Positions 37,610 through 47,419 of a stretch of 64,000 nucleotides of DNA are shown here, piece after piece. The notes below the pieces were generated by a model. It did not search any database, was not told where the DNA came from, and saw only the letters and a list, made by a program, of their open reading frames with translations. This DNA comes from Herbaspirillum sp. Its GTDB lineage: Bacteria; Pseudomonadota; Gammaproteobacteria; Burkholderiales; Burkholderiaceae_D. The position numbers were made by a program, and so were the translations under genes. The stretch covers positions 124,001 to 188,000 of the forward strand of contig NZ_JAGIBI010000003.1 in NCBI RefSeq assembly GCF_017744395.1, given 5' to 3'. Numbering within the stretch: the stretch's first letter is position 1; the number at the start of each line of letters is the position of its first letter.

Positions 37610-38208
37610 TGCCGCATTCGCAGGGCAAGGCGGCATGGATGCCGTATCCGCAGGCGCTGGCCTCGCTGCTGGCGACCGACGGCGCGCTGATGCGCCGTAC
37701 CCGCGCGTGGCTGGCCGATCCCGGTTCGATGACCCTGAAGCTCAAGGCGCGTACCCGCGATTTCTCGGTGCGCCTGCTGCGCCAGCGGTCGGGGCCGGTC
37801 CTGGCCGACGAGTACGCGGCGCTGGGCGTGCCGGCGCGCAGCCGTGTGGTCGAGCGCGATGTGATCCTGCATTGCGACGGCCGTCCGGTGGTGTTCGGCC
37901 ATACCGTGCTATCGACTTCCTCGGTGAAATCCGACTGGCCGTTCTTCAGCAAGCTGGGCAATACGCCGCTGGGCGCCAACCTGTTCTTTGATCCGCTGGT
38001 GGGGCGGAGCCCGATCGAGTACGCCAAGTTGCCGGCCAGCCATCCGCTGATGCGGCGCATCGCGGCGGCGCTGCCCGGCGAGGCCATCCCGGCCGCCCTG
38101 TACGCCCGCCGCTCGCTGTTTTCGCGCCGCGGCGGCGTGCTGATGGTCACCGACGTTTTTCTCCCGGCATTGGGCGCCTTGATGCGCGCCGATGTCCGTT
38201 CCATGTAA
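37609..38208 (+). CDS. ubiC: Chorismate lyase
   Basis: Splits chorismate into 4-hydroxybenzoate and pyruvate, the first committed step of ubiquinone synthesis. The 199 residues show the UbiC pattern: RDFSVRLL near residue 45, RSRVVERDVILHCDGRPVVFGHTVL and the later LGNTPLGANLF. ATG at 37609 shares a base with the yqiA stop (TGATG). The product feeds the pathway that uses IspB (5692). It is followed closely by rnb. Confidence 0.92.
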   Translation: MPHSQGKAAWMPYPQALASLLATDGALMRRTRAWLADPGSMTLKLKARTRDFSVRLLRQRSGPVLADEYAALGVPARSRVVERDVILHCDGRPVVFGHTVLSTSSVKSDWPFFSKLGNTPLGANLFFDPLVGRSPIEYAKLPASHPLMRRIAAALPGEAIPAALYARRSLFSRRGGVLMVTDVFLPALGALMRADVRSM

Positions 38209-38219
38209 AGAAGCAGACG

Positions 38220-40286
38220 ATGAATTTATTGTTCGAAGAATCCGGCGACTTCAAGGCCGGCTCCATCATGACCCAGCAGGGCGAGTCCTACCAGGTCGAG
38301 ATGGCCTCCGGCAAGCGCACCAAGGTTAAGTCCAAGGATGCGCTGCTGCAGTTCGCCGCGCCTTCGCCGCAGGAGCTGCTGCAGCAGGCCCAGGCCATCG
38401 CCGACGAGGTCGACCTCGACTTCCTGTGGGAAGTGGCGGGCGAGGAAGAGTTCGGCTTCGCCGAGCTGGCCGCCGAATACTTCGGCCACGCGCCGCTGCC
38501 GCCGGAAGCGGCCGGCTTGCTGCTGCGCCTGCATACCGCGCCGATCTACTTCTACAAGAAGGGCCGCGGCCGCTACAAGGCGGCGCCGCAGGCATCGCTG
38601 CAGGCCGCGCTGGCCGGGCTGGAAAAGAAGAAGCAGCAACTGGCCGCGCAGGCCGCGTATGTCGACGAGCTCAAGGCCAACCGCCTGCCCGAGGCCTTCA
38701 GGCCGATCGCGCTGCAGCTGCTGTTCAAGCCCGACAAGAACGGCATCGAATACAAGGCGCTGGATGCCGCCGCCAAGGAATTGCAGACCACGCCGCAGCG
38801 CCTGATGCTGGCCGTCGGCGGCATCGCTTCGCCCAAGGAACTGCACTATGCCAAGTTCCTCTACGAATACTTCCCGCGCGGCACCGGTTTCGCCGCCATC
38901 GACATCCCGGCCGCGCCGGCCGGCCTACCGACCGCCGAGGTGCAGGCCTTCTCGATCGACGACGTCACCACCACCGAGATCGACGACGCCCTGTCGGTCA
39001 CCCGCCTGCCCGACGGCAAGCTGCGCGTGGGCATCCACATCGCAGCGCCCGGCCTGGCGATCAAGCGCAACGACGCCATCGACGCCATCGCCCGTGCGCG
39101 CATGTCGACCGTCTACATGCCGGGCGAGAAGATCACCATGCTGCCCGACGACCTGGTCGCGGCCTACACGCTGGACGCCGGCGCCGCCCGCCCGGCGCTG
39201 TCGCTCTACGCCACGCTCGACCCGGCCACCTGGGAAGTGCTGGCCACCGAGACCCGCGCCGAACTGGTGCCGATCACCGCCAACCTGCGCCATAACGACC
39301 TTGACGAGCTGGTGACCGAAGAGGCGCTGGCCGAGGGCCGCGGCGATTATCCGCACAAGGAAGAGATCGCGCTGTTGTGGCAATGGGTGCAGCTGCTGGA
39401 GCAGGGCCGCATGGCCAAGCGCGAGAGTTTCGGCCTGCGGCCGGAGCAGAACAACCGCGTCGACTTCAACTTCTACGTGGAAGACGGCGTGGTCAGCATC
39501 GTGCGCCGCAAGCGCGGGGCGCCACTGGACAAGATCGTGGCCGAGCTGATGATCTTCGCCAACAGCACCTGGGGCAAGCTGATGGCCGACCACGGCGTGC
39601 CGGGCATCTACCGCGCCCAAGGGGGCGGCGCCGGCGGCTGGGCCGCCAAGATGCAGGTGCGCATGGTGACCCATGCCGCGCCGCACCAGGGCCTGGGCGT
39701 GGACCAGTACGCCTGGAGCACCTCGCCGCTGCGCCGCTATACCGACCTGGTCAACCAGTGGCAGATCCTGGCCTGTATCGAGCATGGCGTGGCCGCGCCG
39801 CTGGCGGCGCCCTTCAAGCCGCGCGACGCCGACCTGTTCGCCATCGTCTCCGGCTTCGACGCCGCCTATTCCGGCTATGCCGATTTCCAGTCGACCATGG
39901 AGCGCTACTGGTGCCTGCGCTGGCTGGCGCAGGAAAACGCGCGCACCGTCGACGCCGTGGTGCTCAAGGACGAGATCCTGCGCCTGACCGAGATCCCGCT
40001 GGTGCTGCGCATGCCGGGCCTGCCGCAACTGGCGCGCGGCCTGCAGGTCAAGCTCGACCTGCTGCGCTGGGACGAGGTCGACCTCTCGGTCGAGGCGCGC
40101 CTGCTGGAGGTGCCGACGGCCGCGGCGCAGGCGCTGGCCGACCTGGGGGATGAAGAGGACGACATGCTCGACGGCCTGGGCGACGCGGGCGCCGGGGAAG
40201 ACGGAACTGAAGGTGAGGCCGGCGGGCAGGCAGCCGCGGATGCGACGGACGATGCCGAAAACAAGCCCGCCGATGCCGCGCAATGA
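38220..40286 (+). CDS. rnb: Ribonuclease II family 3'-5' exoribonuclease
   Basis: RNB-domain exoribonuclease, 688 residues, that degrades single-stranded RNA processively from the 3' end. The catalytic RNB domain (about 240-580) has the metal-binding aspartates in FSIDDVTTTEIDDAL and the later RRYTDLVNQWQ. An N-terminal cold-shock-like region is poorly conserved and the C-terminal S1 domain is degenerate, ending in an acidic tail (DLGDEEDDMLDGLGD onward). This is the shorter proteobacterial RNase II variant rather than RNase R. It begins 11 bp after ubiC. Confidence 0.93.
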   Translation: MNLLFEESGDFKAGSIMTQQGESYQVEMASGKRTKVKSKDALLQFAAPSPQELLQQAQAIADEVDLDFLWEVAGEEEFGFAELAAEYFGHAPLPPEAAGLLLRLHTAPIYFYKKGRGRYKAAPQASLQAALAGLEKKKQQLAAQAAYVDELKANRLPEAFRPIALQLLFKPDKNGIEYKALDAAAKELQTTPQRLMLAVGGIASPKELHYAKFLYEYFPRGTGFAAIDIPAAPAGLPTAEVQAFSIDDVTTTEIDDALSVTRLPDGKLRVGIHIAAPGLAIKRNDAIDAIARARMSTVYMPGEKITMLPDDLVAAYTLDAGAARPALSLYATLDPATWEVLATETRAELVPITANLRHNDLDELVTEEALAEGRGDYPHKEEIALLWQWVQLLEQGRMAKRESFGLRPEQNNRVDFNFYVEDGVVSIVRRKRGAPLDKIVAELMIFANSTWGKLMADHGVPGIYRAQGGGAGGWAAKMQVRMVTHAAPHQGLGVDQYAWSTSPLRRYTDLVNQWQILACIEHGVAAPLAAPFKPRDADLFAIVSGFDAAYSGYADFQSTMERYWCLRWLAQENARTVDAVVLKDEILRLTEIPLVLRMPGLPQLARGLQVKLDLLRWDEVDLSVEARLLEVPTAAAQALADLGDEEDDMLDGLGDAGAGEDGTEGEAGGQAAADATDDAENKPADAAQ

Positions 40287-40341
40287 GCCGGCGCTGGCGT
40301 AGAATTGCTGCTTTGACCACCTCCGGCCGTCCGTTCCTGCT

Positions 40342-41223
40342 GTGAACCTGTTTTCCCAACATCGTCTGCTGAGCCTGGCGCTCGGCATCTCGCTGCTGGT
40401 ACATGGCGTACTACTCGCCGTGCATTTCGCCGCGCCCGATGCCTTCCGCCTGAAGCCGTCCGACCCGGAACTGGAAGTGATCCTGGTCAACGCCAGGCAC
40501 GACAAGAAGCCGCTCAACGCCGACGCGCTGGCGCAGGCCAACCTGGACGGCGGCGGCAATGTCGACAAGGGGCGCGCCAAGTCGCCGCTGCCGGACATGA
40601 AGCGCCAGGAAACCGGCGACAGCGTCAAGGCCGCCCAGCGCCGCGTGGCCGAGCTGGAAGCGCAGCAGCGCAAGATGCTGGCGCAGATGCAGCCGGCGGC
40701 GTCGCGCGTGGCCAGCGCGGAAGAGCAAAAGCCGAAGGAAGAGCCGCGCCTGAACGCGCGCGACATGCTGGAGACCGCCCGCGCGATGGCGCGCATGGAA
40801 GCCGAGGTGGCCAGGAACATCGAGGAGTACAACAAGCGTCCCAAGAAGACCCAGATCACGCCCAGCACGCGCGAGGTCGGCTACGCCCAGTACTACAAGA
40901 CGCTGCAGGACAAGATCGAAAAGGTCGGCACGCTGAACTTCCCGACCAAGGACGGCAACAAGCTGTACGGCGAGCTGCTGGTGATCATCCCGGTATTCCA
41001 GGACGGCACCATTTATGAGCGCGACGGCGGCGTGGTGGTCAAGACCAGTTCCGGCAATCCGGCGCTGGACCAGGCGGCGGTCGCCATCGTGCGGCGCTCG
41101 GCGCCGTTCGGCCGCTTCCCGGAAAACATGCGCACCGGCGGCCGCGACGACGTATGGGAAATCGTGACGCGCTTCCGCTTCACGCGCGACCAGGGATTGC
41201 AGGCGCAGATCGGCGCCGGCTGA
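40342..41223 (+). CDS. TonB family protein
   Basis: A 293-residue periplasm-spanning protein: one N-terminal membrane segment (LGISLLVHGVLLAVHF), a Lys/Gln/Ala-rich coiled linker (about 95-165) and a C-terminal TonB-type domain (about 205-290: TLNFPTKDGNKLYGELLVIIPVFQDGTI and NPALDQAAVAIVRRSAPFG). It uses a GTG start at 40342 without a clear ribosome site. No exbB, exbD or TonB-dependent receptor is nearby, so it is an orphan placed between rnb and aroE, a position also found in relatives. Confidence 0.85.
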   Translation: MNLFSQHRLLSLALGISLLVHGVLLAVHFAAPDAFRLKPSDPELEVILVNARHDKKPLNADALAQANLDGGGNVDKGRAKSPLPDMKRQETGDSVKAAQRRVAELEAQQRKMLAQMQPAASRVASAEEQKPKEEPRLNARDMLETARAMARMEAEVARNIEEYNKRPKKTQITPSTREVGYAQYYKTLQDKIEKVGTLNFPTKDGNKLYGELLVIIPVFQDGTIYERDGGVVVKTSSGNPALDQAAVAIVRRSAPFGRFPENMRTGGRDDVWEIVTRFRFTRDQGLQAQIGAG

Positions 41224-41283
41224 GCGGCGGCGCGACAGGCGATCAACAACAAGACAGGCAAATACCGGAACAGGCGGACCAAC

Positions 41284-42099
41284 ATGGATGCATACGTCGT
41301 CATCGGCAATCCGATTGCACACAGCAAATCCCCCGAGATCCACGCGCAGTTCGCTGCCCAGACCGGGCAGGCGCTGCAGTATGAGCGCTTGCTGGCGCCG
41401 CTGCACGGCTTCAAGGCCAGCGTGCAGGTGTTCCGGCGCAACGGCGGGCGCGGCGCCAATGTCACGCTGCCGTTCAAGCTGGAAGCGCATGCCCTGGCCG
41501 ACCGCCTGTCGGAGCGCGCGCGGCTGGCCGGCGCGGTCAATACGCTCAAGTTCGACGGCGCGGAAATCTATGGCGACAATACCGACGGCGCCGGCCTGGT
41601 GACCGACATCACGGCCAATGCCGGCTTGTCGCTGGCGGGCCGGCGCATCCTCCTGCTGGGCGCCGGCGGCGCCTCGCGCGGGGCGCTCGGGCCCTTGCTG
41701 GAGCAGCGGCCGTCCGAGCTGGTGGTCGCCAACCGGACTGTTGCCAAGGCCGATGAGCTGGCCGCGCAGTTCGCCCAGTACGGGCCGGTCAGGAGCGCCG
41801 CCTATGCCGACCTTGACGGCCCGTTCGACCTGATCGTCAACGCCACCTCGGCCAGCCTGAACGCCGACCTGCCGCCATTGCCGGCCGGCGTGTACGGCTC
41901 CGAGACGCTGGCCTACGACATGATGTACGGCCGCCAGCCGACGGTATTCATGCAGAGCGCGCAGGAGCATGGCGCCCTCGCCCGCGACGGCCTGGGCATG
42001 CTGGTCGAGCAGGCCGCCGAAGCCTTCCTGCTGTGGCGCGGGGTGCGGCCCGACACGTCGGAAGTCTTCGCCAGCCTGCGCCGCCAGTTGGCCGAATAA
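41284..42099 (+). CDS. aroE: Shikimate dehydrogenase (NADP+)
   Basis: Reduces 3-dehydroshikimate to shikimate, 271 residues. [16 protein letters not shown] and [10 protein letters not shown] bind shikimate (Lys is catalytic), NTDGAGLV follows, and [11 protein letters not shown] is the NADP-binding loop. It lies between the TonB-like gene and mtgA, a common order in Burkholderiales (rnb-tonB-aroE-mtgA). Confidence 0.97.
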   Translation: MDAYVVIGNPIAHSKSPEIHAQFAAQTGQALQYERLLAPLHGFKASVQVFRRNGGRGANVTLPFKLEAHALADRLSERARLAGAVNTLKFDGAEIYGDNTDGAGLVTDITANAGLSLAGRRILLLGAGGASRGALGPLLEQRPSELVVANRTVAKADELAAQFAQYGPVRSAAYADLDGPFDLIVNATSASLNADLPPLPAGVYGSETLAYDMMYGRQPTVFMQSAQEHGALARDGLGMLVEQAAEAFLLWRGVRPDTSEVFASLRRQLAE

Positions 42100-42126
42100 G
42101 TCCGGGGCATCGACGCGACCAGCCAC

Positions 42127-42834
42127 ATGAAATCCCTACGCAAGCTGCTCCTCTGGATCATCCTCCTGCCCATCGCCTGCGTGCTGTTGCTGCAGGCGTA
42201 TTTCTTCGTGCAGATCTGGTGGTGGGTGGACCATAATCCCGGCTCCACCAGCTTCATGCGCCAGCAGTTGTCGCTGCTGCGCGAGAAAAATCCGAATGCC
42301 CAGCTGCAGTTCAAGTGGGTGCCGTACAACCGCATTTCCAACAACCTCAAGCGCGCCATCATCGCCTCCGAGGATTCCAATTTCTCCGAGCACGACGGCG
42401 TCGACTGGGATGCCCTGCAAAAGGCCTACGAGAAGAACGAGAAGAAGGGCAAGGTGGTGGCCGGCGGCTCCACCATCACCCAGCAGCTGGCGAAGAACCT
42501 GTTCCTCTCGGGCCAGCGCAGCTACCTGCGCAAGGGGCAGGAATTCATCATCACGTACATGCTTGAATTCTTGATGGACAAGCAACGTATTTTCGAGATT
42601 TACCTGAACGTGGTCGAATGGGGCAACGGCGTCTTCGGCGCCGAGGCGGCCGCCCAGCACTATTTCCATACCTCGGCCGCCGGGCTTGGGGCGGAGCAGG
42701 CGGCGCGCCTGGCGGTGATGCTGCCGCGCCCGCGTTTCTATGACAAGAACCGCGGTTCCGGCTACTTGGCGGCCCGCACCGGGCTGATCCTGCGGCGCAT
42801 GAACGCCGCTACCTTGCCGCCGGCGCATCCCTGA
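42127..42834 (+). CDS. mtgA: Monofunctional biosynthetic peptidoglycan transglycosylase
   Basis: Family GT51 enzyme polymerising lipid II into glycan strands at the inner membrane, 235 residues. One N-terminal membrane anchor ([21 protein letters not shown]) is followed by the conserved motifs [14 protein letters not shown] (catalytic Glu), [14 protein letters not shown] and the later [13 protein letters not shown]. No transpeptidase domain follows. It lies 27 bp after aroE. Confidence 0.97.
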   Translation: MKSLRKLLLWIILLPIACVLLLQAYFFVQIWWWVDHNPGSTSFMRQQLSLLREKNPNAQLQFKWVPYNRISNNLKRAIIASEDSNFSEHDGVDWDALQKAYEKNEKKGKVVAGGSTITQQLAKNLFLSGQRSYLRKGQEFIITYMLEFLMDKQRIFEIYLNVVEWGNGVFGAEAAAQHYFHTSAAGLGAEQAARLAVMLPRPRFYDKNRGSGYLAARTGLILRRMNAATLPPAHP

Positions 42835-43011
42835 TACCCCCGGCCTTCGGACCGATCCGATGACAGGCGCGTGACATCAATGCACTGTCGCGCGCCGCGC
42901 TTGCCTGGCGCAATCGTTGAACGTACACTTGCGCACGTTCCGGCCAGCCCGGACACCGGACAGATGCGGCGCCCGCCGCGCCATCCCCTGCGTTCCAGCC
43001 AGTGAGCCCCC

Positions 43012-43977
43012 ATGATTAATGTATTCGTGTTGCAAAACGGACGACTCAACCAGGTCAACATCGACAGCCGCGCCGATCTGGAACAGGTCTCGCCGGTCTG
43101 GGTCGACCTGCGCGAGCCGAGCGACGAGGAGCGCGCCTGGGTCAAGAGCATCTATGGCGTGACCCTGCCGGACGAAGACGAATTCAGCGACATCGAAGCC
43201 TCGGCCCGCTATTTCGAAGCGGAGAACGGCGACCTGCACTTGCGCACCGACTTCCTGTTCGAGGGCGATGACGATGCTTCCTCCACCATGACGGTGGCGT
43301 TCATCCTGGCGCGCAACATCCTGTTTTCGGTGCATTCGGAAGACTTGCCGGTGTTCCGCCTGGTGCGCATGCGGGCGCGTTCCCGCCCAGGCTCCATCGG
43401 CGACTATCGCGACGTGTTGCTGGATCTGTATGAGACCGATGCCGAATATTCCGCCGATGCGCTCGAAGGCATCTACCAGAAGCTGGAGGCGGTCAGCACC
43501 AGCGTGCTCAAGAAGAGCCTGTCCGACCAGGACGCCGCCGCGGTGCTCAACACCATCGCCCACGAAGAGGACTTGAACGGCCGCATCCGCCGCAACATGA
43601 TGGACACCCGGCGCGCGGTCAGCTTCCTGATGCGCGGCCGGCTGCTGAGTTCGGAGCAGTTCGAGGATGCGCGCCAGATCCTGCGCGACATCGAATCGCT
43701 GGACGGCCACACCGCCTTCCTGTTCGACAAGATCAACTTCCTGATGGACGCCACCGTCGGCTTCATCAACATCAACCAGAACAAGATCATCAAGATATTC
43801 TCGGTGGCCTCGGTGGCGTTCCTGCCGCCGACGCTGATTGCCAGCATCTACGGCATGAACTTCAAGTGGATGCCGGAGCTGGACTGGGGCCTGGGCTACC
43901 CGCTGGCGATCCTGATGATGGTCGGCTCGGCGATCGCACCGTTCTGGTATTTCCGCCGCCGCGGCTGGCTCAACTGA
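43012..43977 (+). CDS. corA: Magnesium/cobalt transporter CorA
   Basis: CorA-family pentameric channel, 321 residues. A large cytoplasmic funnel domain is followed by two C-terminal membrane segments; the signature Gly281-Met282-Asn283 (YGMN) sits after the first one, and the protein ends with a basic stretch (RRRGW). Likely the Mg2+ importer. It stands alone, 177 bp after mtgA. Confidence 0.96.
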   Translation: MINVFVLQNGRLNQVNIDSRADLEQVSPVWVDLREPSDEERAWVKSIYGVTLPDEDEFSDIEASARYFEAENGDLHLRTDFLFEGDDDASSTMTVAFILARNILFSVHSEDLPVFRLVRMRARSRPGSIGDYRDVLLDLYETDAEYSADALEGIYQKLEAVSTSVLKKSLSDQDAAAVLNTIAHEEDLNGRIRRNMMDTRRAVSFLMRGRLLSSEQFEDARQILRDIESLDGHTAFLFDKINFLMDATVGFININQNKIIKIFSVASVAFLPPTLIASIYGMNFKWMPELDWGLGYPLAILMMVGSAIAPFWYFRRRGWLN

Positions 43978-44115
43978 ATCTCTCGCGAACCGGCGGCTGT
44001 CTGCCGCCGGCGACGTTTCTGTTTTTCCGACGGCCGATCACGCCGTTTTCCTATGCAATGCGCCATGCGGATGGCGCACACTGATACCTTCGGCACAGAT
44101 TGTCAGGAGAGCTTC

Positions 44116-44505
44116 ATGCGGCACATGCGGCATCATTATTGTTCGCTGGCCATCGTCAGCCTGAGCTTCGCCGGCGTGTTGCTCGGCTGCTCGGAGCTCC
44201 AGTCCAATACCGCCCTGGCGCCGCCCGGGCAGAACTACCAGCGCATGGCGGCCCAGGCCTCCGATGCCGGCGCCGGGGTGGTCGAATCCATCGAGGCGAC
44301 GCATCAGGAAAGCAAGGGCGCGGCCGGCGCCTATGTAGCCGCGGGCGGCCAGATCCAGCGCAACAACGCCGTGGCCCGGCAGCTCTACAACATCCGCGTG
44401 CGCATGGACGACGGTTCCCTGCAGACTTTCTCCGAACAGGACAGTACCGACTTCCGCGTCGGCGACCATGTGCGCCTGGAGGATGGCCGGATTTCGCGCT
44501 ACTGA
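44116..44505 (+). CDS. SlyB/Pcp-like outer-membrane lipoprotein
   Basis: A 129-residue lipoprotein. The signal ends at a good lipobox (LLGC, Cys25). The C-terminal IRVRMDDGSLQTFSEQDSTDFRVGDHV resembles the tail of SlyB/17-kDa surface antigens, although the glycine-zipper part is much reduced (AGAYVAAGG). ATG at 44116 follows AGGAGAG at a 4-base spacing; starts farther up lack this. Probably stabilises the outer membrane. Confidence 0.82.
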   Translation: MRHMRHHYCSLAIVSLSFAGVLLGCSELQSNTALAPPGQNYQRMAAQASDAGAGVVESIEATHQESKGAAGAYVAAGGQIQRNNAVARQLYNIRVRMDDGSLQTFSEQDSTDFRVGDHVRLEDGRISRY

Positions 44506-44523
44506 GAGCCTGTTCATGGATAA

Positions 44524-44558
44524 AAAAAATCCCCCGATCAAGCGACGGGGGATTTTTT
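44524..44558. terminator. Bidirectional terminator between the lipoprotein gene and anmK
   Basis: A 13-bp perfect stem AAAAAATCCCCCG (44524-44536) with CGGGGGATTTTTT (44546-44558), loop of 9, flanked by A and T runs. Confidence 0.93.
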
Positions 44559-44576
44559 ATTGCCGGCCGCGCAGCC

Positions 44577-45707
44577 TCATGCCGGATACAGCGCGCCCAG
44601 TACGCGCAATCCGCGCGCTCCGGTGACGGCCGGCAGGTTGCCCGGCAGGCGCAGGTCGAAGCGGCGCGCCAGCCAGGCGAAGGCCAGCGCCTCCACCTGG
44701 TTGGGAGCGATGCCCAGCGCCGCCGTGGATTGCACTCCGGCGCGCCCTTGCAGCGCCTGTTGCAGCAGGCGCATCAGGAAGCGGTTCTCGGCGCCGCCGC
44801 CGCAGACGTAAACCTGTTGCGCATCCGGCGCATGGGCGGCGATGGCGTCGGCGATGGTGCCGGCGGTCAGCATCGCCAGCGTGGCTTGCACGTCGGCCGG
44901 CGCGACCGCTTCCCCGGTCTTTTGCAGTGCCGCCTGCAGCCAATCCATGTGGAACAGGTCGCGGCCCGAGCTCTTGGGCGGCGCCAGTCGGAAGAAATTC
45001 TCATCGCGCAACCGCGCCAGCAATCCCTCGTGCACTTTCCCCGATGCGCCCCAGTCGCCGTCGGCGTCGTAGTGCTGCCCGCGGTGCAGCTTGATCCAGG
45101 CATCCATCAGGGCATTGCCGGGGCCGGTGTCGAAGCCGTAGGTGGCCTGGCCGGCGCCGGCCGGCAGGATGCTGACGTTGGCGATGCCGCCGATGTTGAC
45201 CACCACGCGCGACTGGCGGTCGTCGCCGAACAGCGCGCGATGGAAGGCCGGCACCAGCGGCGCGCCCTGGCCGCCGGCGGCGACGTCGCGGCTGCGGAAA
45301 TCGGCCGCCACGTCGATATTGCACAGCTCCGCCAGCAGTGCCGGATTGTTGGTCTGGCGCGTGAAGCCCAGTTCCGGACGATGGCGGATGGTCTGGCCGT
45401 GCACGCCCACCATGCGGATGTCGGCGGCATTGCGGCCGGTTTGCCGCAGCAGTTGCGCCACGCAGTCGGCGTAGTGCACGGCCAGCGCATTGGCCGCCAG
45501 CGCTTCGCGCTCGATCTCGTTGGGGCCGGCCGCCTGCAGCGCCATCAGGTCGGCGCGCAGGTGTTCGGGGAAGGGCACGTAGGCGGCGGCCAGCGTCGCG
45601 GAAATGCTGTCGCTGCCGGGCGTGAACGAGGCCAGCACGCCGTCGACGCCGTCGAGGCTGGTGCCGGACATCAGGCCGATGTAGAGGGAGGAAACGGAAT
45701 CAGGCAT
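44577..45707 (-). CDS. anmK: Anhydro-N-acetylmuramic acid kinase
   Basis: Phosphorylates 1,6-anhydro-MurNAc to MurNAc-6-phosphate in cell-wall recycling, 376 residues. LYIGLMSGTSLDGVDG is the conserved ATP-site start; NIGGIANVSILP and FDTGPGNALMD follow. ATG at 45707 is preferred over a TTG three codons upstream. It follows the M23 peptidase gene on the minus strand (63-70 bp apart) and works downstream of AmpD in the same pathway. Confidence 0.96.
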   Translation of the reverse strand: MPDSVSSLYIGLMSGTSLDGVDGVLASFTPGSDSISATLAAAYVPFPEHLRADLMALQAAGPNEIEREALAANALAVHYADCVAQLLRQTGRNAADIRMVGVHGQTIRHRPELGFTRQTNNPALLAELCNIDVAADFRSRDVAAGGQGAPLVPAFHRALFGDDRQSRVVVNIGGIANVSILPAGAGQATYGFDTGPGNALMDAWIKLHRGQHYDADGDWGASGKVHEGLLARLRDENFFRLAPPKSSGRDLFHMDWLQAALQKTGEAVAPADVQATLAMLTAGTIADAIAAHAPDAQQVYVCGGGAENRFLMRLLQQALQGRAGVQSTAALGIAPNQVEALAFAWLARRFDLRLPGNLPAVTGARGLRVLGALYPA

Positions 45708-45776
45708 GGCGCGCAAAAAAGAAAAGGGCGGTCGCTGATTCTACAGCGCCGCCCCGAGGGATGTGGCCAAGCGTGA

Positions 45777-47171
45777 TTACTTCGACGCCAGCTTCACGTC
45801 CGGCGCGCCCGGCACGCGCAGCATCGCCATGCGGTGCTGCATGTCGGCCGCCACGGCGCGGAAGCGCTGCAGCTGCTGGCCGTTCAGCGCCTGGTTGTTG
45901 GGCACGTCCACCGACAGCGGATTGCGCGGCACATTGTTGACGCGGAACTCGTAGTGCAGGTGCGGGCCGGTGGCCCAGCCGGTCATGCCGACATAACCGA
46001 TCACATCGCTCTGGCTGACCTTCATGCCTTTCTTGAGGCCGGCGGCGAAGCGGCTCATGTGGCCGTAGGCGGTGGAGTAGCCGCTCCAGTGCTTGACCAC
46101 GACGATGTTGCCGTAGCCGTTCTGCTTGCCGACGAAGTCGATCACGCCATCGGCGGCGGCATGGATCGGGGTGCCGGTGGGGGCGGCGAAATCGACGCCG
46201 GTGTGCTGCTTCCACTTGCCCAGGATCGGGTGCAGGCGCATCGAGAAGCCGGAGGAGATACGGGTGAAGGCCAGCGGCGACTTCAGGAAGGCTTTCTTCA
46301 GCGACTTGCCGTCGAAGGCGTAGTAGCCGCCCCCGCCGGTCTTGCTGGCCGGGTCGCTGAACCAGACCGCCTGGTAGCGGTTGCCGGCATTGTCGAATTC
46401 GCCGGCCAGCACGCGGCCGGTGCGCACCAGGTCGCCGTTCTGCCAGAAAGTTTCATAAACGACATTGAAACGGTCGCCGCGACGCAGGTCGGCGGCGAAG
46501 TTGATGTTGGTGGCGAACATGTCGACCAGCTGCAGGGCGATGGCGTCCGGGATCTGGGCGGTATCGGTGGCGGCGAACAGGGAGGAGAAGATGACCCCGG
46601 CGCGCATCTCGACGCGGCGCTCCAGCGTGGCCGGTACGGCATCGGCCTTGAAGTGTTCGCCTTCGCGCGAAATCACCAGGTTGCGCGGGGTGTCGCCGCC
46701 GTCATCGAGGGTGGCCGAGAGGCTGACCAGCTCGCCGTTCTCGTCGGTCTTGGCGACCACGCGCTTGCCTGCGCGCAACTGCATGACCGAGCGCGCCAGG
46801 GTGTCGGACTTGATGAAGCTGGCGGCTTCATCGTCATCCACGCCCAGGCGGTTGAGCAGGGTGGCCAGCGTGTCGCCGGTGCGCACCTTTTCTTCGTTGA
46901 CGTAGTACTGGGCGTTGTCTTCCAGCGCGCTGATCTGCTGTTGCAAATCAGGCAAGGCCAGTTCCTTGGAAATCGGGTTGACCGGCGCATCCTTCAGGTC
47001 GGGCTCGGCCGGGGCGAAACCGGCGGCGCCGATCGTGAACGCGGCCAGGAACAAGGCGCTGGCGCCGACGATGCGGGTCTTAGGCGAGGAGCCCGAGATT
47101 TTGTGGTGGCAGGACTGGAGGGTGGAGATGCATCGGGACGTGACGCGCTTGAATTTATCTTGTGGGAACAT
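45777..47171 (-). CDS. MepM-like M23 peptidoglycan endopeptidase
   Basis: Zinc endopeptidase of the LytM/MepM type, 464 residues, that cuts peptide crosslinks to let the wall grow. It has an N-terminal membrane anchor or signal (VGASALFLAAFTIGAAG), a linker with a LysM/OapA-like region (about 90-160), and the M23 domain with His323-x3-Asp327 (HTGVD) and His404-x-His406 (HLHYEF). Zinc ligands are intact, so it should be an active hydrolase. It is divergent from tyrS and cotranscribed with anmK, as in many proteobacteria. Confidence 0.93.
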   Translation of the reverse strand: MFPQDKFKRVTSRCISTLQSCHHKISGSSPKTRIVGASALFLAAFTIGAAGFAPAEPDLKDAPVNPISKELALPDLQQQISALEDNAQYYVNEEKVRTGDTLATLLNRLGVDDDEAASFIKSDTLARSVMQLRAGKRVVAKTDENGELVSLSATLDDGGDTPRNLVISREGEHFKADAVPATLERRVEMRAGVIFSSLFAATDTAQIPDAIALQLVDMFATNINFAADLRRGDRFNVVYETFWQNGDLVRTGRVLAGEFDNAGNRYQAVWFSDPASKTGGGGYYAFDGKSLKKAFLKSPLAFTRISSGFSMRLHPILGKWKQHTGVDFAAPTGTPIHAAADGVIDFVGKQNGYGNIVVVKHWSGYSTAYGHMSRFAAGLKKGMKVSQSDVIGYVGMTGWATGPHLHYEFRVNNVPRNPLSVDVPNNQALNGQQLQRFRAVAADMQHRMAMLRVPGAPDVKLASK

Positions 47172-47419
47172 GCAATACGTTAAAATCTGAGGTTCTGTTC
47201 CGGAAAACCGCGCCCACCGGTTTGCGCAGCGTTACTGTCCCCCCGCTGCCCGAACCGCCGTATTGTATTTGCGCAACATCCCGAACAGATGTGAATGCAC
47301 TTTCTGCTGACTGAGCTCTGAAGGCCGCGTCGAGGCGCTCAGCAGAAAAACGAAAGTCCGGATTATAGCAATACGACTTCGCCGCACTGTCCTACAAAGC
47401 CTATTTTTTAGTTATATCG

